Shown: positions 17,047 through 24,691 of the stretch, one piece after another
Layout: every line of letters begins with the position of its first letter
Numbering within the stretch: the first letter of the stretch is position 1
Assembly (NCBI GenBank): GCA_002474345.1
Contig: DKQD01000165.1
Span: 10,732-47,816 of the forward strand
DNA from: Bacteriovoracaceae bacterium UBA7317
Lineage (GTDB): Bacteria > Bdellovibrionota > Bacteriovoracia > Bacteriovoracales > Bacteriovoracaceae
DNA length: 37,085 bases
Direction: 5' to 3'
Position numbers and translations under genes: made by a program
The notes under the pieces: model-generated
Database searches by the model: none
What the model saw: the letters and a program-made list of their open reading frames with translations, nothing else
Told to the model about the DNA's origin: nothing

Positions 17047-17352
17047 TCACCAGCTTGATTTTGTCACACCAGGAATCATTCCCTGCAACGCAAGCTCTCT
17101 AAAAGCGATTCTAGAAAGGTTAAATCTTCTGTAATAAGCACGCGGTCTTCCTGTCAAACCACAACGGTTTCTATGACGAACCTCTGCAGAGTTTCTAGGA
17201 AGCTTAGAAAGCTTATAACGGGCTTCAGCTCTTTCCTCATCACTCAAAGTCATGTCTTTAGACTTCTTTCTGAGCTCAATTCTACGATCTTTGTACTTAG
17301 CGACAAGTTTAGCTTTCTTCTCATTAGCAACAACTTTAGATAACCTCGCCAT
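17047..17352 (-). CDS. rpsN: 30S ribosomal protein S14, zinc-free form
   Basis: The 101-residue length and sequence ([51 protein letters not shown], ending KSSW) identify the long S14 form. It lacks the paired CxxC motifs of zinc-binding S14; a single Cys is present in [10 protein letters not shown], as in the E. coli form. It lies 44 bases downstream of rpmG, outside the usual spc ribosomal protein operon. Whether a second, zinc-binding S14 exists elsewhere in the genome cannot be seen. Confidence 0.96.
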   Translation of the reverse strand: MARLSKVVANEKKAKLVAKYKDRRIELRKKSKDMTLSDEERAEARYKLSKLPRNSAEVRHRNRCGLTGRPRAYYRRFNLSRIAFRELALQGMIPGVTKSSW

Positions 17353-17396
17353 TAAAAATATCTCCTTAAAAGTTTTAACCTTGTGTGATAATACCC

Positions 17397-17600
17397 TTAC
17401 TTAATTTCTTTATGCAACGTATGACGTCTTAAAAATGGATTGTATTTTTTCATTTCAATACGTTCGGGAGTTGTTTTCTTGTTTTTTGTAGTCGTATATC
17501 TAGAAGGTGAATTTCCTTCTTTTCTCGCTTCAGTACATTCAAGGGTCACAGTCACTCTTGGACCTTTACTTCTTTTCCCTTTTCCTTTTTTCGCCGCCAT
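17397..17600 (-). CDS. rpmG: 50S ribosomal protein L33, cysteine-poor form
   Basis: The C-terminal 50 residues are typical L33 ([34 protein letters not shown] region), preceded by a Lys/Gly-rich N-terminal extension and [10 protein letters not shown]. Where zinc-type L33 has CxxC, this has CTEA (CxxA), and the second Cys pair is absent, so it is the zinc-free type. The ATG at 17600 has AAGGAAGG upstream; an upstream TTG at 17639 lies before the likely transcript start and is rejected. First gene of an rpmG-rpsN operon. Confidence 0.93.
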   Translation of the reverse strand: MAAKKGKGKRSKGPRVTVTLECTEARKEGNSPSRYTTTKNKKTTPERIEMKKYNPFLRRHTLHKEIK

Positions 17601-17637
17601 CTTAACGCCCTTCCTTTTTATAATTTTTGAAGGCGCC

Positions 17638-17665
17638 AATATAGCATAAATGAATGGTTATGCAA
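17638..17665 (-). promoter_or_regulatory. rpmG-rpsN promoter with embedded inverted repeat
   Basis: On the minus strand TTGCAT (17665-17660), a 16-base spacer and TATATT (17643-17638) with an upstream TGC extended -10 form a good promoter. GCATAA (17644-17649) and TTATGC (17658-17663) are perfect inverted copies filling the space between the boxes, the expected position of a repressor operator. Confidence 0.6.
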
Positions 17666-17732
17666 GTAACTTTGGCAAAGAACATCTAAAGAAATTCTAT
17701 CGAGGAAAAGACTCAAAGCATCTCAATAAACT

Positions 17733-18155
17733 TTATTCATCATGCTTAACAAGCTTTAGCTTTGGCTTTTTAAGCAGTTTCTCAACAGTGCTAATGAGTG
17801 TTTTATTAAACTCTTTAAAGTCATCGTCAGCTTTATCCATTTCTTCTTGACCCAACAAGTCTTTTGTCTTGTCAACCACTATTTTCGCATAGAGACTCTG
17901 AGAGAGGATATCTCCTTTCATTTGACCTTCAAGATGCGCTATGTCGCATTTGTTTTCATTCAACTTTTCTATAAATTCATCTTTCCCCAAATTTTCCGCC
18001 AACCAATCTTCATTTCCATCTACTTTAAGAGACCATTTATTATTTGGGGCCCAAAAAACCTCAAACTTTTTAACATCGTAGACATCTTTTAAAACCCAAT
18101 ACCGCTTCTTGTCCATCGAATAAGAGTTTATAAAATCCATAAATTTTTCAATCAT
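17733..18155 (-). CDS. Hypothetical protein (140 aa)
   Basis: The product is not recognised. It is soluble, without signal peptide or membrane segments. It has an aromatic-rich N-terminal half (KRYWVLKDVYDVKKFEVFW, NKWSLKVDG) suggestive of a beta-rich fold, and a charged helical C-terminus (EEMDKADDDFKEFNKTL, KKPKLKLVKHDE). The ribosome-binding site is weak (GGAAAAAGACA before the ATG). An 18-codon upstream ORF (18148-18204) overlaps the start by 8 bases, so translational coupling is possible. Confidence 0.6.
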   Translation of the reverse strand: MIEKFMDFINSYSMDKKRYWVLKDVYDVKKFEVFWAPNNKWSLKVDGNEDWLAENLGKDEFIEKLNENKCDIAHLEGQMKGDILSQSLYAKIVVDKTKDLLGQEEMDKADDDFKEFNKTLISTVEKLLKKPKLKLVKHDE

Positions 18156-18260
18156 TGTCTTTTTCCATGATAAGAACGTTTATCTCAAAAAGATCTTTCT
18201 CCATGATCTATCGACAAATAAAAAAAAAAGTATAGTACGGAGTCATTTCATCGGGTATCG

Positions 18261-18283
18261 GAAGTTGCGCTAAAGCCAACTTC
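18261..18283. other. Hairpin-forming inverted repeat between 18155 and 18329
   Basis: GAAGTTG (18261-18267) and CAACTTC (18277-18283) form a perfect 7-bp stem with a 9-base loop. No T-tract follows on either strand, so a terminator for the flavin-reductase-like gene is possible but unproven. Confidence 0.3.
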
Positions 18284-18328
18284 ATCTTCCTTCTTCTAAT
18301 ATGAAAAGTTAAGTCATCTTTTTAAAAA

Positions 18329-18901
18329 TTAGATTTTTCTTAGGTGGGACTCAACAAGTTCAGGATTTATTCTTCCATCTTCTCCAATAAGAGTTTCATC
18401 AAGAAGAACTTCTTGGATGAGCCCAACTAAGACATAAGAATTTGTCTCTTTAATAGGGATACACTCTTTTTTAAGGAGTCCAATTTTTATAAGAGCTTCC
18501 GCTGCATATGGGGCCTCGATGCTTCCAGTGTAAAACTCAGTGAAGGCATTGGGATTCACATCAGAAAAGTCATGAGTAAAATAAAGGTGGGGATTTTCCC
18601 TTTTTTTGTATTGGGACTTGTCTACATGGTTTATCGTGAAAGAGTCTTGTTCGATAAGGTTTTTAATAGTTTGAGGCTCTACATGAAGAGGTGAAACCGC
18701 TAGACCAATGACGGCGGGGTCTGCACCCAAATGAAAGCATGCACTAGTAAGGCCCAAATTAGGTTGGCTCTCAGCATTTATCGTACCAATAAGATTTGAA
18801 CTTTCAAAGCCACTCAAAGAATTGATGAAATTAACTTTAAATGCTTCTTTCATCTGCTTAAATTCTTCTAGTGAAAAAAGCTTCATATCATTATCAATCA
18901 T
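18329..18901 (-). CDS. Flavin-reductase-like (FMN-binding split-barrel) protein
   Basis: The central segment FINSLSGFESSNLIGTINAESQPNLGLTSACFHLGADPAVIGLAVSP has the layout of flavin reductase/flavoredoxin split barrels that bind FMN. The partner oxidoreductase and substrate are unknown. The start at 18901 is chosen because AAAGG lies 8 bases upstream and the family begins near this point. In-frame starts at 18976 (GTG) and 18961 (ATG) would add an N-terminus rich in Leu and Val. It lies about 120 bases downstream of the dehydrogenase gene and may end a four-gene operon. Confidence 0.65.
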   Translation of the reverse strand: MIDNDMKLFSLEEFKQMKEAFKVNFINSLSGFESSNLIGTINAESQPNLGLTSACFHLGADPAVIGLAVSPLHVEPQTIKNLIEQDSFTINHVDKSQYKKRENPHLYFTHDFSDVNPNAFTEFYTGSIEAPYAAEALIKIGLLKKECIPIKETNSYVLVGLIQEVLLDETLIGEDGRINPELVESHLRKI

Positions 18902-19023
18902 ATTTTTTACCTTTAACAGGACCCTAAGTAGAGTCTCCCCCAACATCCTATCAATTAACATACTAATGGAAACCACCTCTTAAAGGGAGGCTTGGAAAAA
19001 AATACCGGAAAAAGGCTGGGATT

Positions 19024-19941
19024 CTAGGAAGATATATTATTTATCCTCTCTAGAGCTTTATAAAGGGCCTGTGTCCCCAGTTGACCTCCTCCTTGGTCTT
19101 TTAGGGCCAAATAAAGCTGATGGGCCAAGGAAAGACCAGGAAGGCCCAAATCCATTTTTTTGGCCTCCTCGAGAGCAATCCCCATATCCTTGATAAAGTG
19201 ATCTACGTAAAAACCTGGTGTAAAGTCTTTCTTTAAAATCCGCCGCCCCAGTTGAGATAAGCTCCAACTTGCAGCCGCTCCACTTTCCACAGACTCAAGA
19301 ACCTTCCAAGGATCCATCCCGACCTTATATGCGTAGAGAAGGGCCTCTGAAACACCAATCATATTTGTTGCAATGAGGGTTTGATTAACCATTTTCGCAT
19401 GTTGACCCAGCCCATACGAACCGTGGTAAACAATGGTTTTACCCAAGATTTCCCAAAAATACCTAAGTTTGTGAAAAGCCGCTTCATCTCCTCCAACCAT
19501 GATTGATAATGTTCCATTAACAGCTCCGATATCTCCACCTGAAACAGGTGCATCCAAAGAGAGAGCACCCCTTTGACCAAGCATTCCCCCAACTTTTAAG
19601 GCCAAGCTTGGTGAACTTGTGGTCATATCTACAACGACTTTACCTGACAATTCTTTCTCACTTTGTAGAAACCCGTGTCCACCAAAGATGCAAGAATGAA
19701 CATCTTCAGGAAGCCCAACCATCATAAAAACTATATTAACTTTTTCAATGAGGTCACAGGGTCTATCTACCCAAACGGCACCTTCATTTAAGAGATCTCT
19801 GGCCTTTTCCTTAGTTCTATTATGGACGAAGAGGTTTACTCTTTCTTTTTGAAGCCTTTTGGCCATGGAAAGCCCCATAACCCCCGTACCAATCCAACCT
19901 ACATTTAAGCCGGAAAGAGTAAGAGCTGAAGATTCTGTCAT
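19024..19941 (-). CDS. 3-hydroxyisobutyrate-dehydrogenase-family beta-hydroxyacid dehydrogenase
   Basis: This NAD(P)-dependent oxidoreductase of 305 residues has the Rossmann motif GWIGTGVMGLSMAKRL near residues 15-30, the substrate-binding loop DAPVSGGDIGAVNGTLSIMVGG and the catalytic lysine in AKMVNQTLIA. These define the 3-hydroxyisobutyrate/tartronate semialdehyde/GLYR family; the exact substrate cannot be assigned. GGAGG lies 7 bases before the ATG, within the end of the NodB-like gene region; only 3 bases separate the two genes, so translation is probably coupled. Confidence 0.87.
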   Translation of the reverse strand: MTESSALTLSGLNVGWIGTGVMGLSMAKRLQKERVNLFVHNRTKEKARDLLNEGAVWVDRPCDLIEKVNIVFMMVGLPEDVHSCIFGGHGFLQSEKELSGKVVVDMTTSSPSLALKVGGMLGQRGALSLDAPVSGGDIGAVNGTLSIMVGGDEAAFHKLRYFWEILGKTIVYHGSYGLGQHAKMVNQTLIATNMIGVSEALLYAYKVGMDPWKVLESVESGAAASWSLSQLGRRILKKDFTPGFYVDHFIKDMGIALEEAKKMDLGLPGLSLAHQLYLALKDQGGGQLGTQALYKALERINNISS

Positions 19942-19944
19942 TCC

Positions 19945-20871
19945 TTAACCTCCATTAGGTAGAGGCTCAATCTTCCATTCTATTTTTTCTCTTTGACAAA
20001 AACGCTGAATCTTTTTAAGCCCATCAGCAACGCGGTCTATGTATTTCGAAGCAGTTTCCTGGTGGTAACCAATAGATAAGTTGATGGTGTCATCCATACA
20101 CTTCTTGTCTTTAAAAGTTTCCCAATTTCTTTTAAATGCCCAAAAAATTTCATCACCAGTCATATAGTCGGCAAGACAACCATTGTCTGGAATCTCCCAC
20201 AGTGGTTGAATTAATTGATCCTCTCCTTCTCCTAATATGACATAAGGTTGGGTGGTTTCGGTAATATCGGGCCAAATCTGATCCAGCCAATCGTGAAGAA
20301 TGGGGGACTTTCTCTTATCCTTTAATAAAAAAGGAGGAACAGCTGAACTGTCAAAAAGAAAACCCTCTAACTGAATTGCCTTAAGTACATCTTCTGTGGC
20401 CATCCACCCACCCGCCCTAAAGCTTTTAGGGCGGCGTAAGTCGTACCTCTTAAATATGTCGAGACTACACCGCACAACGCTCCTCAATTCTTCAACACTG
20501 TAGGCACTAATTGGGACGTCGTGACCAAAGTCCATACCGGACTCATACTGCTGGTTCATTTTTGCAAGAGGCAGCACCTTATCTTGAACCCAACTTGGTC
20601 CAGGTTTATAGCTCACCCCAGACTTTTCAAACAAAGTTCGCCATCCGTGAATATGAAGACCGTGCTCATCACCTTTTTTCAAAACAGAAGTTATTTTCTT
20701 TTGAACCAAACCATGATTAACGTTGGCCTTTGTGAAATAAGCAGCATTTAAGAAATGGAGTGTTTTAGCCTCAGGAAATTGATCTCTAAACGTTTTTATG
20801 GCCTCAAGGTTTTTTTCGTCTAATTCACGACCTTCCCAGTCAACACTCAAAATAACTCTTACCTGATTCAT
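19945..20871 (-). CDS. Polysaccharide-deacetylase-like (NodB fold) protein, cytosolic
   Basis: The 308-residue protein has degenerate NodB motifs: SVDWEG near the N-terminus (motif 1 Asp), DEHGLHIHGW (the metal His motif), SFRAGGW (motif 3 Arg) and LFDSSAVPP. It lacks a signal peptide, so it is unlike the enzymes that deacetylate cell-wall polymers outside the membrane and should act on a cytosolic substrate. It lies between an XRE regulator gene and the coupled dehydrogenase gene. A weak AAGGGG site precedes the ATG by 11 bases. Confidence 0.75.
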   Translation of the reverse strand: MNQVRVILSVDWEGRELDEKNLEAIKTFRDQFPEAKTLHFLNAAYFTKANVNHGLVQKKITSVLKKGDEHGLHIHGWRTLFEKSGVSYKPGPSWVQDKVLPLAKMNQQYESGMDFGHDVPISAYSVEELRSVVRCSLDIFKRYDLRRPKSFRAGGWMATEDVLKAIQLEGFLFDSSAVPPFLLKDKRKSPILHDWLDQIWPDITETTQPYVILGEGEDQLIQPLWEIPDNGCLADYMTGDEIFWAFKRNWETFKDKKCMDDTINLSIGYHQETASKYIDRVADGLKKIQRFCQREKIEWKIEPLPNGG

Positions 20872-20924
20872 TGGTTCAAATTCCCCTTATTAATCAACAA
20901 AAGTATAAATAATTTGAAATTGTG

Positions 20925-21233
20925 TCACTGACTCAAATCGACAGAAAACTTTTTGCCAGTTATTCTGCTGGATCCTTTGTCTTCAATTCTAGGCCGATTA
21001 CTTTCCTTTTTGTCCATCAGGATTGCCTCAACGATCTCCTCAGGAAAAACGTCCAGCTCCTTACACAGAGAGTTAATCATTTTGGGGTGAATTGAACGGA
21101 GACCCTTCTCAACTTCTCCGATAAAGCCTTCATCACAATTTAACCGCCTAGAAAGTTCAACTTCTGAGACCTGCTTGGGCAAGGACAATCTTTTCTCCTT
21201 AACAACCCGGCCGATATTTTTATGGCTTTCCAT
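20925..21233 (-). CDS. XRE-family helix-turn-helix regulator
   Basis: The 102-residue protein contains one Cro/C1-type HTH at about residues 8-65 (VVKEKRLSLPKQVSEVELSRRL, EGFIGEVEKGLRSIHP, LCKELDVFPEEIVEAI), then a Lys/Arg-rich tail without a known domain. GGGAG precedes the ATG. It is first in a same-strand cluster with the NodB-like, dehydrogenase and flavin-reductase-like genes (53-base gap to the next), so it is a candidate local regulator. Confidence 0.85.
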   Translation of the reverse strand: MESHKNIGRVVKEKRLSLPKQVSEVELSRRLNCDEGFIGEVEKGLRSIHPKMINSLCKELDVFPEEIVEAILMDKKESNRPRIEDKGSSRITGKKFSVDLSQ

Positions 21234-21388
21234 CTACTTACTCCCTCAGCAAGGATTTTTTCCCATTCTATTTCTATATCTTTCTAGTGTAAATAAAACT
21301 CAAAATCAAAAAAAAATATCCATAACGCAAAGCTAGAAAACCCTAATTCATGACCGCTCCAAAAAAATGAGTATTGGAATAAATTAGT

Positions 21389-21415
21389 TAAATGGAACAG
21401 AAAATATGCCGAAGA
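21389..21415 (+). promoter_or_regulatory. Sigma-28 (FliA)-like promoter of cheY
   Basis: TAAA (21389-21392), a 15-base spacer and GCCGAAGA (21408-21415) match the flagellar sigma-28 consensus TAAA-N15-GCCGATAA with two mismatches. The gene 44 bases downstream encodes a CheY, the kind of gene this sigma factor normally controls. Confidence 0.6.
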
Positions 21416-21458
21416 TGAGTTTATCTGGAAATGGATTGAGCTTCAAGGAGTACCCAAA

Positions 21459-21869
21459 ATGGGCGAAGAAGTCAGAAAAGACCTCAAAATCTTAATTGTA
21501 GACGACATGGTTACAATGAGAAGGATTCTAAAAAAACACCTGATTTCTTTGGGCTTTACCAATTTTAATGAAGCCCATGACGGGCAAAAGGCACTTAACC
21601 TTATAAAAACGGGGATTGAACTAGGTGTTAACTTTGATCTTATTATATCCGACTGGAATATGCCTGGCATGACAGGCCTAGATCTTCTTAAAGAAATAAG
21701 GTCTATGGAAAATGAAATAAAAGACGTACCGTTTCTTATGATTACAAATGAAACAAAGCAAGGAAATGTTGTGTTGGCGGTTCAAGCTGGCGTCAATGGT
21801 TATATTGGAAAACCGTTTTCTGCACACATTTTATACGATAAAATTAAAAAGCTATGCGAAAATAATTGA
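21459..21869 (+). CDS. cheY: CheY-type chemotaxis response regulator
   Basis: The 136 residues are a single receiver with all phosphotransfer residues: D15/D16, phosphoacceptor D65 (IISDWNMPGMTGLDLL), T96 and K118 (GYIGKPF). The DWNMPxMxG form and NGYIGKPF are typical of true flagellar-motor CheY. Phosphorylated CheY would bind the motor switch. AAGGAG lies 8 bases before the ATG. A sigma-28-like promoter upstream supports a flagellar/chemotaxis role. No cheA or other chemotaxis gene is in the window. Confidence 0.88.
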   Translation: MGEEVRKDLKILIVDDMVTMRRILKKHLISLGFTNFNEAHDGQKALNLIKTGIELGVNFDLIISDWNMPGMTGLDLLKEIRSMENEIKDVPFLMITNETKQGNVVLAVQAGVNGYIGKPFSAHILYDKIKKLCENN

Positions 21870-22004
21870 CCTCTTTGACTAACCGAACAATTCTATTTCA
21901 CTATTGAAGTTATAAAGAATCTTTTAGATCACTGCAATTAAAACTAAAAAACCTGAGCCTTTCACCCTTTTTAACTTGATTATATCAAATGAGCAGAGGT
22001 ACTT

Positions 22005-22022
22005 TTAGTTAGATTTAACTAA
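22005..22022. promoter_or_regulatory. 7-bp inverted repeat in the pckA leader
   Basis: TTAGTTA (22005-22011) and TAACTAA (22016-22022) are perfect inverted copies with a 4-base centre, about 40 bases before the pckA ATG. A shorter repeat, TTGAT-TAT-ATCAA, lies at 21976-21988. Either could be a regulator site controlling gluconeogenesis. Confidence 0.35.
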
Positions 22023-22060
22023 TTTAATTAAAAATGAACTGTTTCTTAGGGGGAATTTCC

Positions 22061-23686
22061 ATGAACGATTATCCAGACATTGGTCTCAACATTAAAGAAA
22101 AAGGAATAAATACCTTTTTAAACTCGGACAATAAAACTTTAATAAATAAAGCAGTTGAGCTAGGTCATGGGATTTTAAGTAAAACAGGTTCTTTAGTTGT
22201 CGAAACCGGTTTTTTTACCGGTCGGGCAGCAAAAGACAAGTACGTTGTTAAAAATAAAGAAACAGAGCATACGATATGGTGGGAAAACTCCCTTAATGAA
22301 ATGTCAGAGGAAACCTTTGAATCTTTAAAAATTAAAGCTATCGATTATTTAAACAAGCAAGAAAACCTTTTTATTACCGAGAGAAGTGTTGGAGCACACA
22401 CCACCCACAATATTGGGGCCCGTCTCATCTCAAATAGACCATCTGCTGCCCTTTTTTCAAATCACCTTTTTAGAGAGAAAATGAGAGAGTTTGATCAAAG
22501 GGACTTCACAATCCTCCACGTTCCTGGTCTTGAAATCGATCCAGAAGACTATTCAGACCTCCGCTCAAAAACGGTTATTACAACATGCTTTGAAAAGAAA
22601 ATCACTATTATCATGGGAACCTACTACGCGGGCGAAATTAAAAAATCTATGTTTTCAGTTTTAAACTATTTACTGCCTGACCAAGGAATTCTCCCAATGC
22701 ATGCGGGGGCGAATGAAGGCGAAAAAGAAGGTCCCTCAGTTTTCTTCGGCCTATCCGGAACAGGAAAAACAACACTTTCAACAGATGAAGGAAGACTTCT
22801 TATCGGAGATGATGAACACGCACTCCATGATGAAGGACTTTTCAACTTTGAAGGTGGTTGCTATGCCAAAACTTTTAAACTTTCTAAAGAAGCGGAGCCA
22901 GGAATCTGGGAAGCATCAAACCGCTTCGGAAATATGCTGGAAAATGTTGTCATAGATAAGAAAACACTGGAGGTTGACTTTGACGATAAAAGCCTTTCAG
23001 AAAATGGTCGGTCGAGCTACCCGTTAAGCTTTATTGAAGGAATAAAGCCTTCATCTCAAGGCCCTCTACCGAAACAAATTTTCTTCCTTTGCGCTGATGC
23101 CTTCGGTGTATTACCACCTGTTTCCAAGCTGACAAAAGAGCAGGCCATGTTCTATTTTGTATTGGGCTATACCGCGAAAGTTGCAGGTACCGAAATTGGA
23201 GTCAAAGAGCCAACCGCAACCTTTTCTCCATGTTTCGGGGCTCCTTTTATGCTTAGGCACCCAAGTGTATATGCTGAGTTACTTGGCAAGTTTATTGAAA
23301 AGCACAACATTCAGGTTTGGTTAGTCAACACAGGTTGGACTGGTGGTGTTTACGGAGTTGGTGAAAGGTTTCCAATAAAAGTCACTCGTCAGATCATTAG
23401 GGCCATCCAGAAAGATAATCTTAAAAACACTCCTATGGTTGAGGAAGATATTTTTGGACTCCAAATTCCAAAAAGTTTAAGTGGAGTTCCAGAAAGCCTT
23501 CTTAACCCAAGGAATGTTTGGGAAAACAAGTCTGATTATGATGAAAAAGCAAAAGAACTTGCACTTTCTTTTCACAAAAAAATGAAAAAATTTCCTTCTT
23601 TTTATCAATCATATAAGGTGGGCTCTCCTACCTATAGAGGAAAAACAGCCTCTTATAGATTCCCTGAAAAAACAACAAGCCCATAA
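22061..23686 (+). CDS. pckA: Phosphoenolpyruvate carboxykinase (ATP)
   Basis: It converts oxaloacetate and ATP to PEP, CO2 and ADP, the entry to gluconeogenesis. The 541-residue product has the P-loop FFGLSGTGKTTLS, the metal site IGDDEHA, FNFEGGCYAKTF and LVNTGWTGG with GVGERFP, all typical of the ATP type. The ATG at 22061 is chosen over one at 22034 because AGGGGGA lies just upstream and the resulting length is normal. It is monocistronic, with a strong hairpin after the stop. Together with enolase it suggests growth on amino acids, although that is inference. Confidence 0.97.
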   Translation: MNDYPDIGLNIKEKGINTFLNSDNKTLINKAVELGHGILSKTGSLVVETGFFTGRAAKDKYVVKNKETEHTIWWENSLNEMSEETFESLKIKAIDYLNKQENLFITERSVGAHTTHNIGARLISNRPSAALFSNHLFREKMREFDQRDFTILHVPGLEIDPEDYSDLRSKTVITTCFEKKITIIMGTYYAGEIKKSMFSVLNYLLPDQGILPMHAGANEGEKEGPSVFFGLSGTGKTTLSTDEGRLLIGDDEHALHDEGLFNFEGGCYAKTFKLSKEAEPGIWEASNRFGNMLENVVIDKKTLEVDFDDKSLSENGRSSYPLSFIEGIKPSSQGPLPKQIFFLCADAFGVLPPVSKLTKEQAMFYFVLGYTAKVAGTEIGVKEPTATFSPCFGAPFMLRHPSVYAELLGKFIEKHNIQVWLVNTGWTGGVYGVGERFPIKVTRQIIRAIQKDNLKNTPMVEEDIFGLQIPKSLSGVPESLLNPRNVWENKSDYDEKAKELALSFHKKMKKFPSFYQSYKVGSPTYRGKTASYRFPEKTTSP

Positions 23687-23699
23687 TATTTTGACAAGT

Positions 23700-23741
23700 T
23701 TGAAGAGAGGAACCTTTTACGTTTTTGGTTCCTTTCTTCAA
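23700..23741 (+). terminator. 15-bp stem-loop after pckA
   Basis: A 15-bp stem (23700-23714 with 23727-23741, one G-U pair) encloses a 12-base T-rich loop, 13 bases after the pckA stop. No T-tract follows the stem, so it may protect the 3' end or terminate weakly, rather than act as a classical terminator. Confidence 0.5.
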
Positions 23742-23773
23742 TAGAATTTAGGTCAATAAAAAAGGGCCCAACT

Positions 23774-24619
23774 TTGATCGTTTATCTTTGTAGGCAAAAA
23801 AGAAAATTCTTCACACCTCTTTTCATACTTTTTTTTAACTTTTCTTTTCCACACGAAAAAGCACTCGCACTCGAAAAAAGCAGGTTAAAAGATCCGCAAA
23901 AAATTCTTTTGGAATTATTCAAAGGTAAGCCAATACATAGGCGTTTTTCAAATTTTATAAAAATAAAAAAACAAGTGCCCTTTCAACTACAAAAACTCGC
24001 CAAAGGGATGATAACAAAAGATGCTTTTAAAAACCTGACAAAAAACTATAATGATCAAGTTCCAGAAATCATATTGAATTGGGGAAGTGGAAGTCCGAAG
24101 GCAAGGTTTTTTAAAAACCAAGAGGTCACAGATTTTTTTTCAAACCTCTTTTATAAAATAATTGACATCAGTAAACACAATCAACTCTCAATAAGCTTAA
24201 ATACCACAGACCTTTTCCATGGACACCTAGTTTATCTTAATCAAAAAAGAGGTGACCTTATTATTGTTTTTCATGCACAAGAATATCCCCATGAATTACC
24301 CTTTACCCGCAGTAAATCCATAGAAGCCGTCGTAACTTATAAATCAATCCTCAAAGGAAAAAAATTTGGATATAAGACAGTTTCTTTTAAAAGAAGAAAC
24401 TTTATCTGGAGTTTAAAAGAAAATAAATTATTTAACCTCAATACAGATGACAAGGGACCTTTCTTTTCTTTAATTTTTCCTAAAGGCTGGATCGAAAATA
24501 AGGAACTTAAAAGACTGGCCCTCCTTGGAAACTCAGTTCAAGACAACCTATTAGGAAATGGTCTGGGCAGTCTTAACTTCTTTCCAGATCAGAAAATTCC
24601 ACTCTACTGGTCACCCTAA
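23774..24619 (+). CDS. Exported hypothetical protein (281 aa)
   Basis: The product is not recognised. The start is TTG with AAAGGG 7 bases upstream. The N-terminus is a signal peptide (basic VYLCRQKRKFF, hydrophobic TPLFILFFNFSF, cleavage near KALA), so it is exported. The mature part has mixed alpha/beta character with repeated aromatic/strand segments (GDLIIVFHAQEYPHELPF, VVTYKSILKGKKFGYKTVSF) and a Gly-rich end (LLGNGLGSLNFF). No catalytic motif is evident. It follows the pckA hairpin and precedes a receiver gene by 72 bases. Confidence 0.65.
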   Translation: MIVYLCRQKRKFFTPLFILFFNFSFPHEKALALEKSRLKDPQKILLELFKGKPIHRRFSNFIKIKKQVPFQLQKLAKGMITKDAFKNLTKNYNDQVPEIILNWGSGSPKARFFKNQEVTDFFSNLFYKIIDISKHNQLSISLNTTDLFHGHLVYLNQKRGDLIIVFHAQEYPHELPFTRSKSIEAVVTYKSILKGKKFGYKTVSFKRRNFIWSLKENKLFNLNTDDKGPFFSLIFPKGWIENKELKRLALLGNSVQDNLLGNGLGSLNFFPDQKIPLYWSP

Positions 24620-24626
24620 TAGATAT

Positions 24627-24654
24627 TTGGCGATTAGAAATAAAAAACTATAAA
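24627..24654 (+). promoter_or_regulatory. Putative promoter for the receiver gene
   Basis: TTGGCG (24627-24632) and TATAAA (24649-24654) are 16 bases apart, about 38 bases before the receiver ATG. Confidence 0.4.
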
Positions 24655-24691
24655 ATATCAATTGGAAGTAAAACCAAAAGGAAATTAGATT

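Noticed and set aside
17440..17649. Open frame opposite rpmG
   Set aside because: It is antisense to a Lys-rich ribosomal protein gene, giving an artificial Phe/Val-rich product; rpmG is certain.
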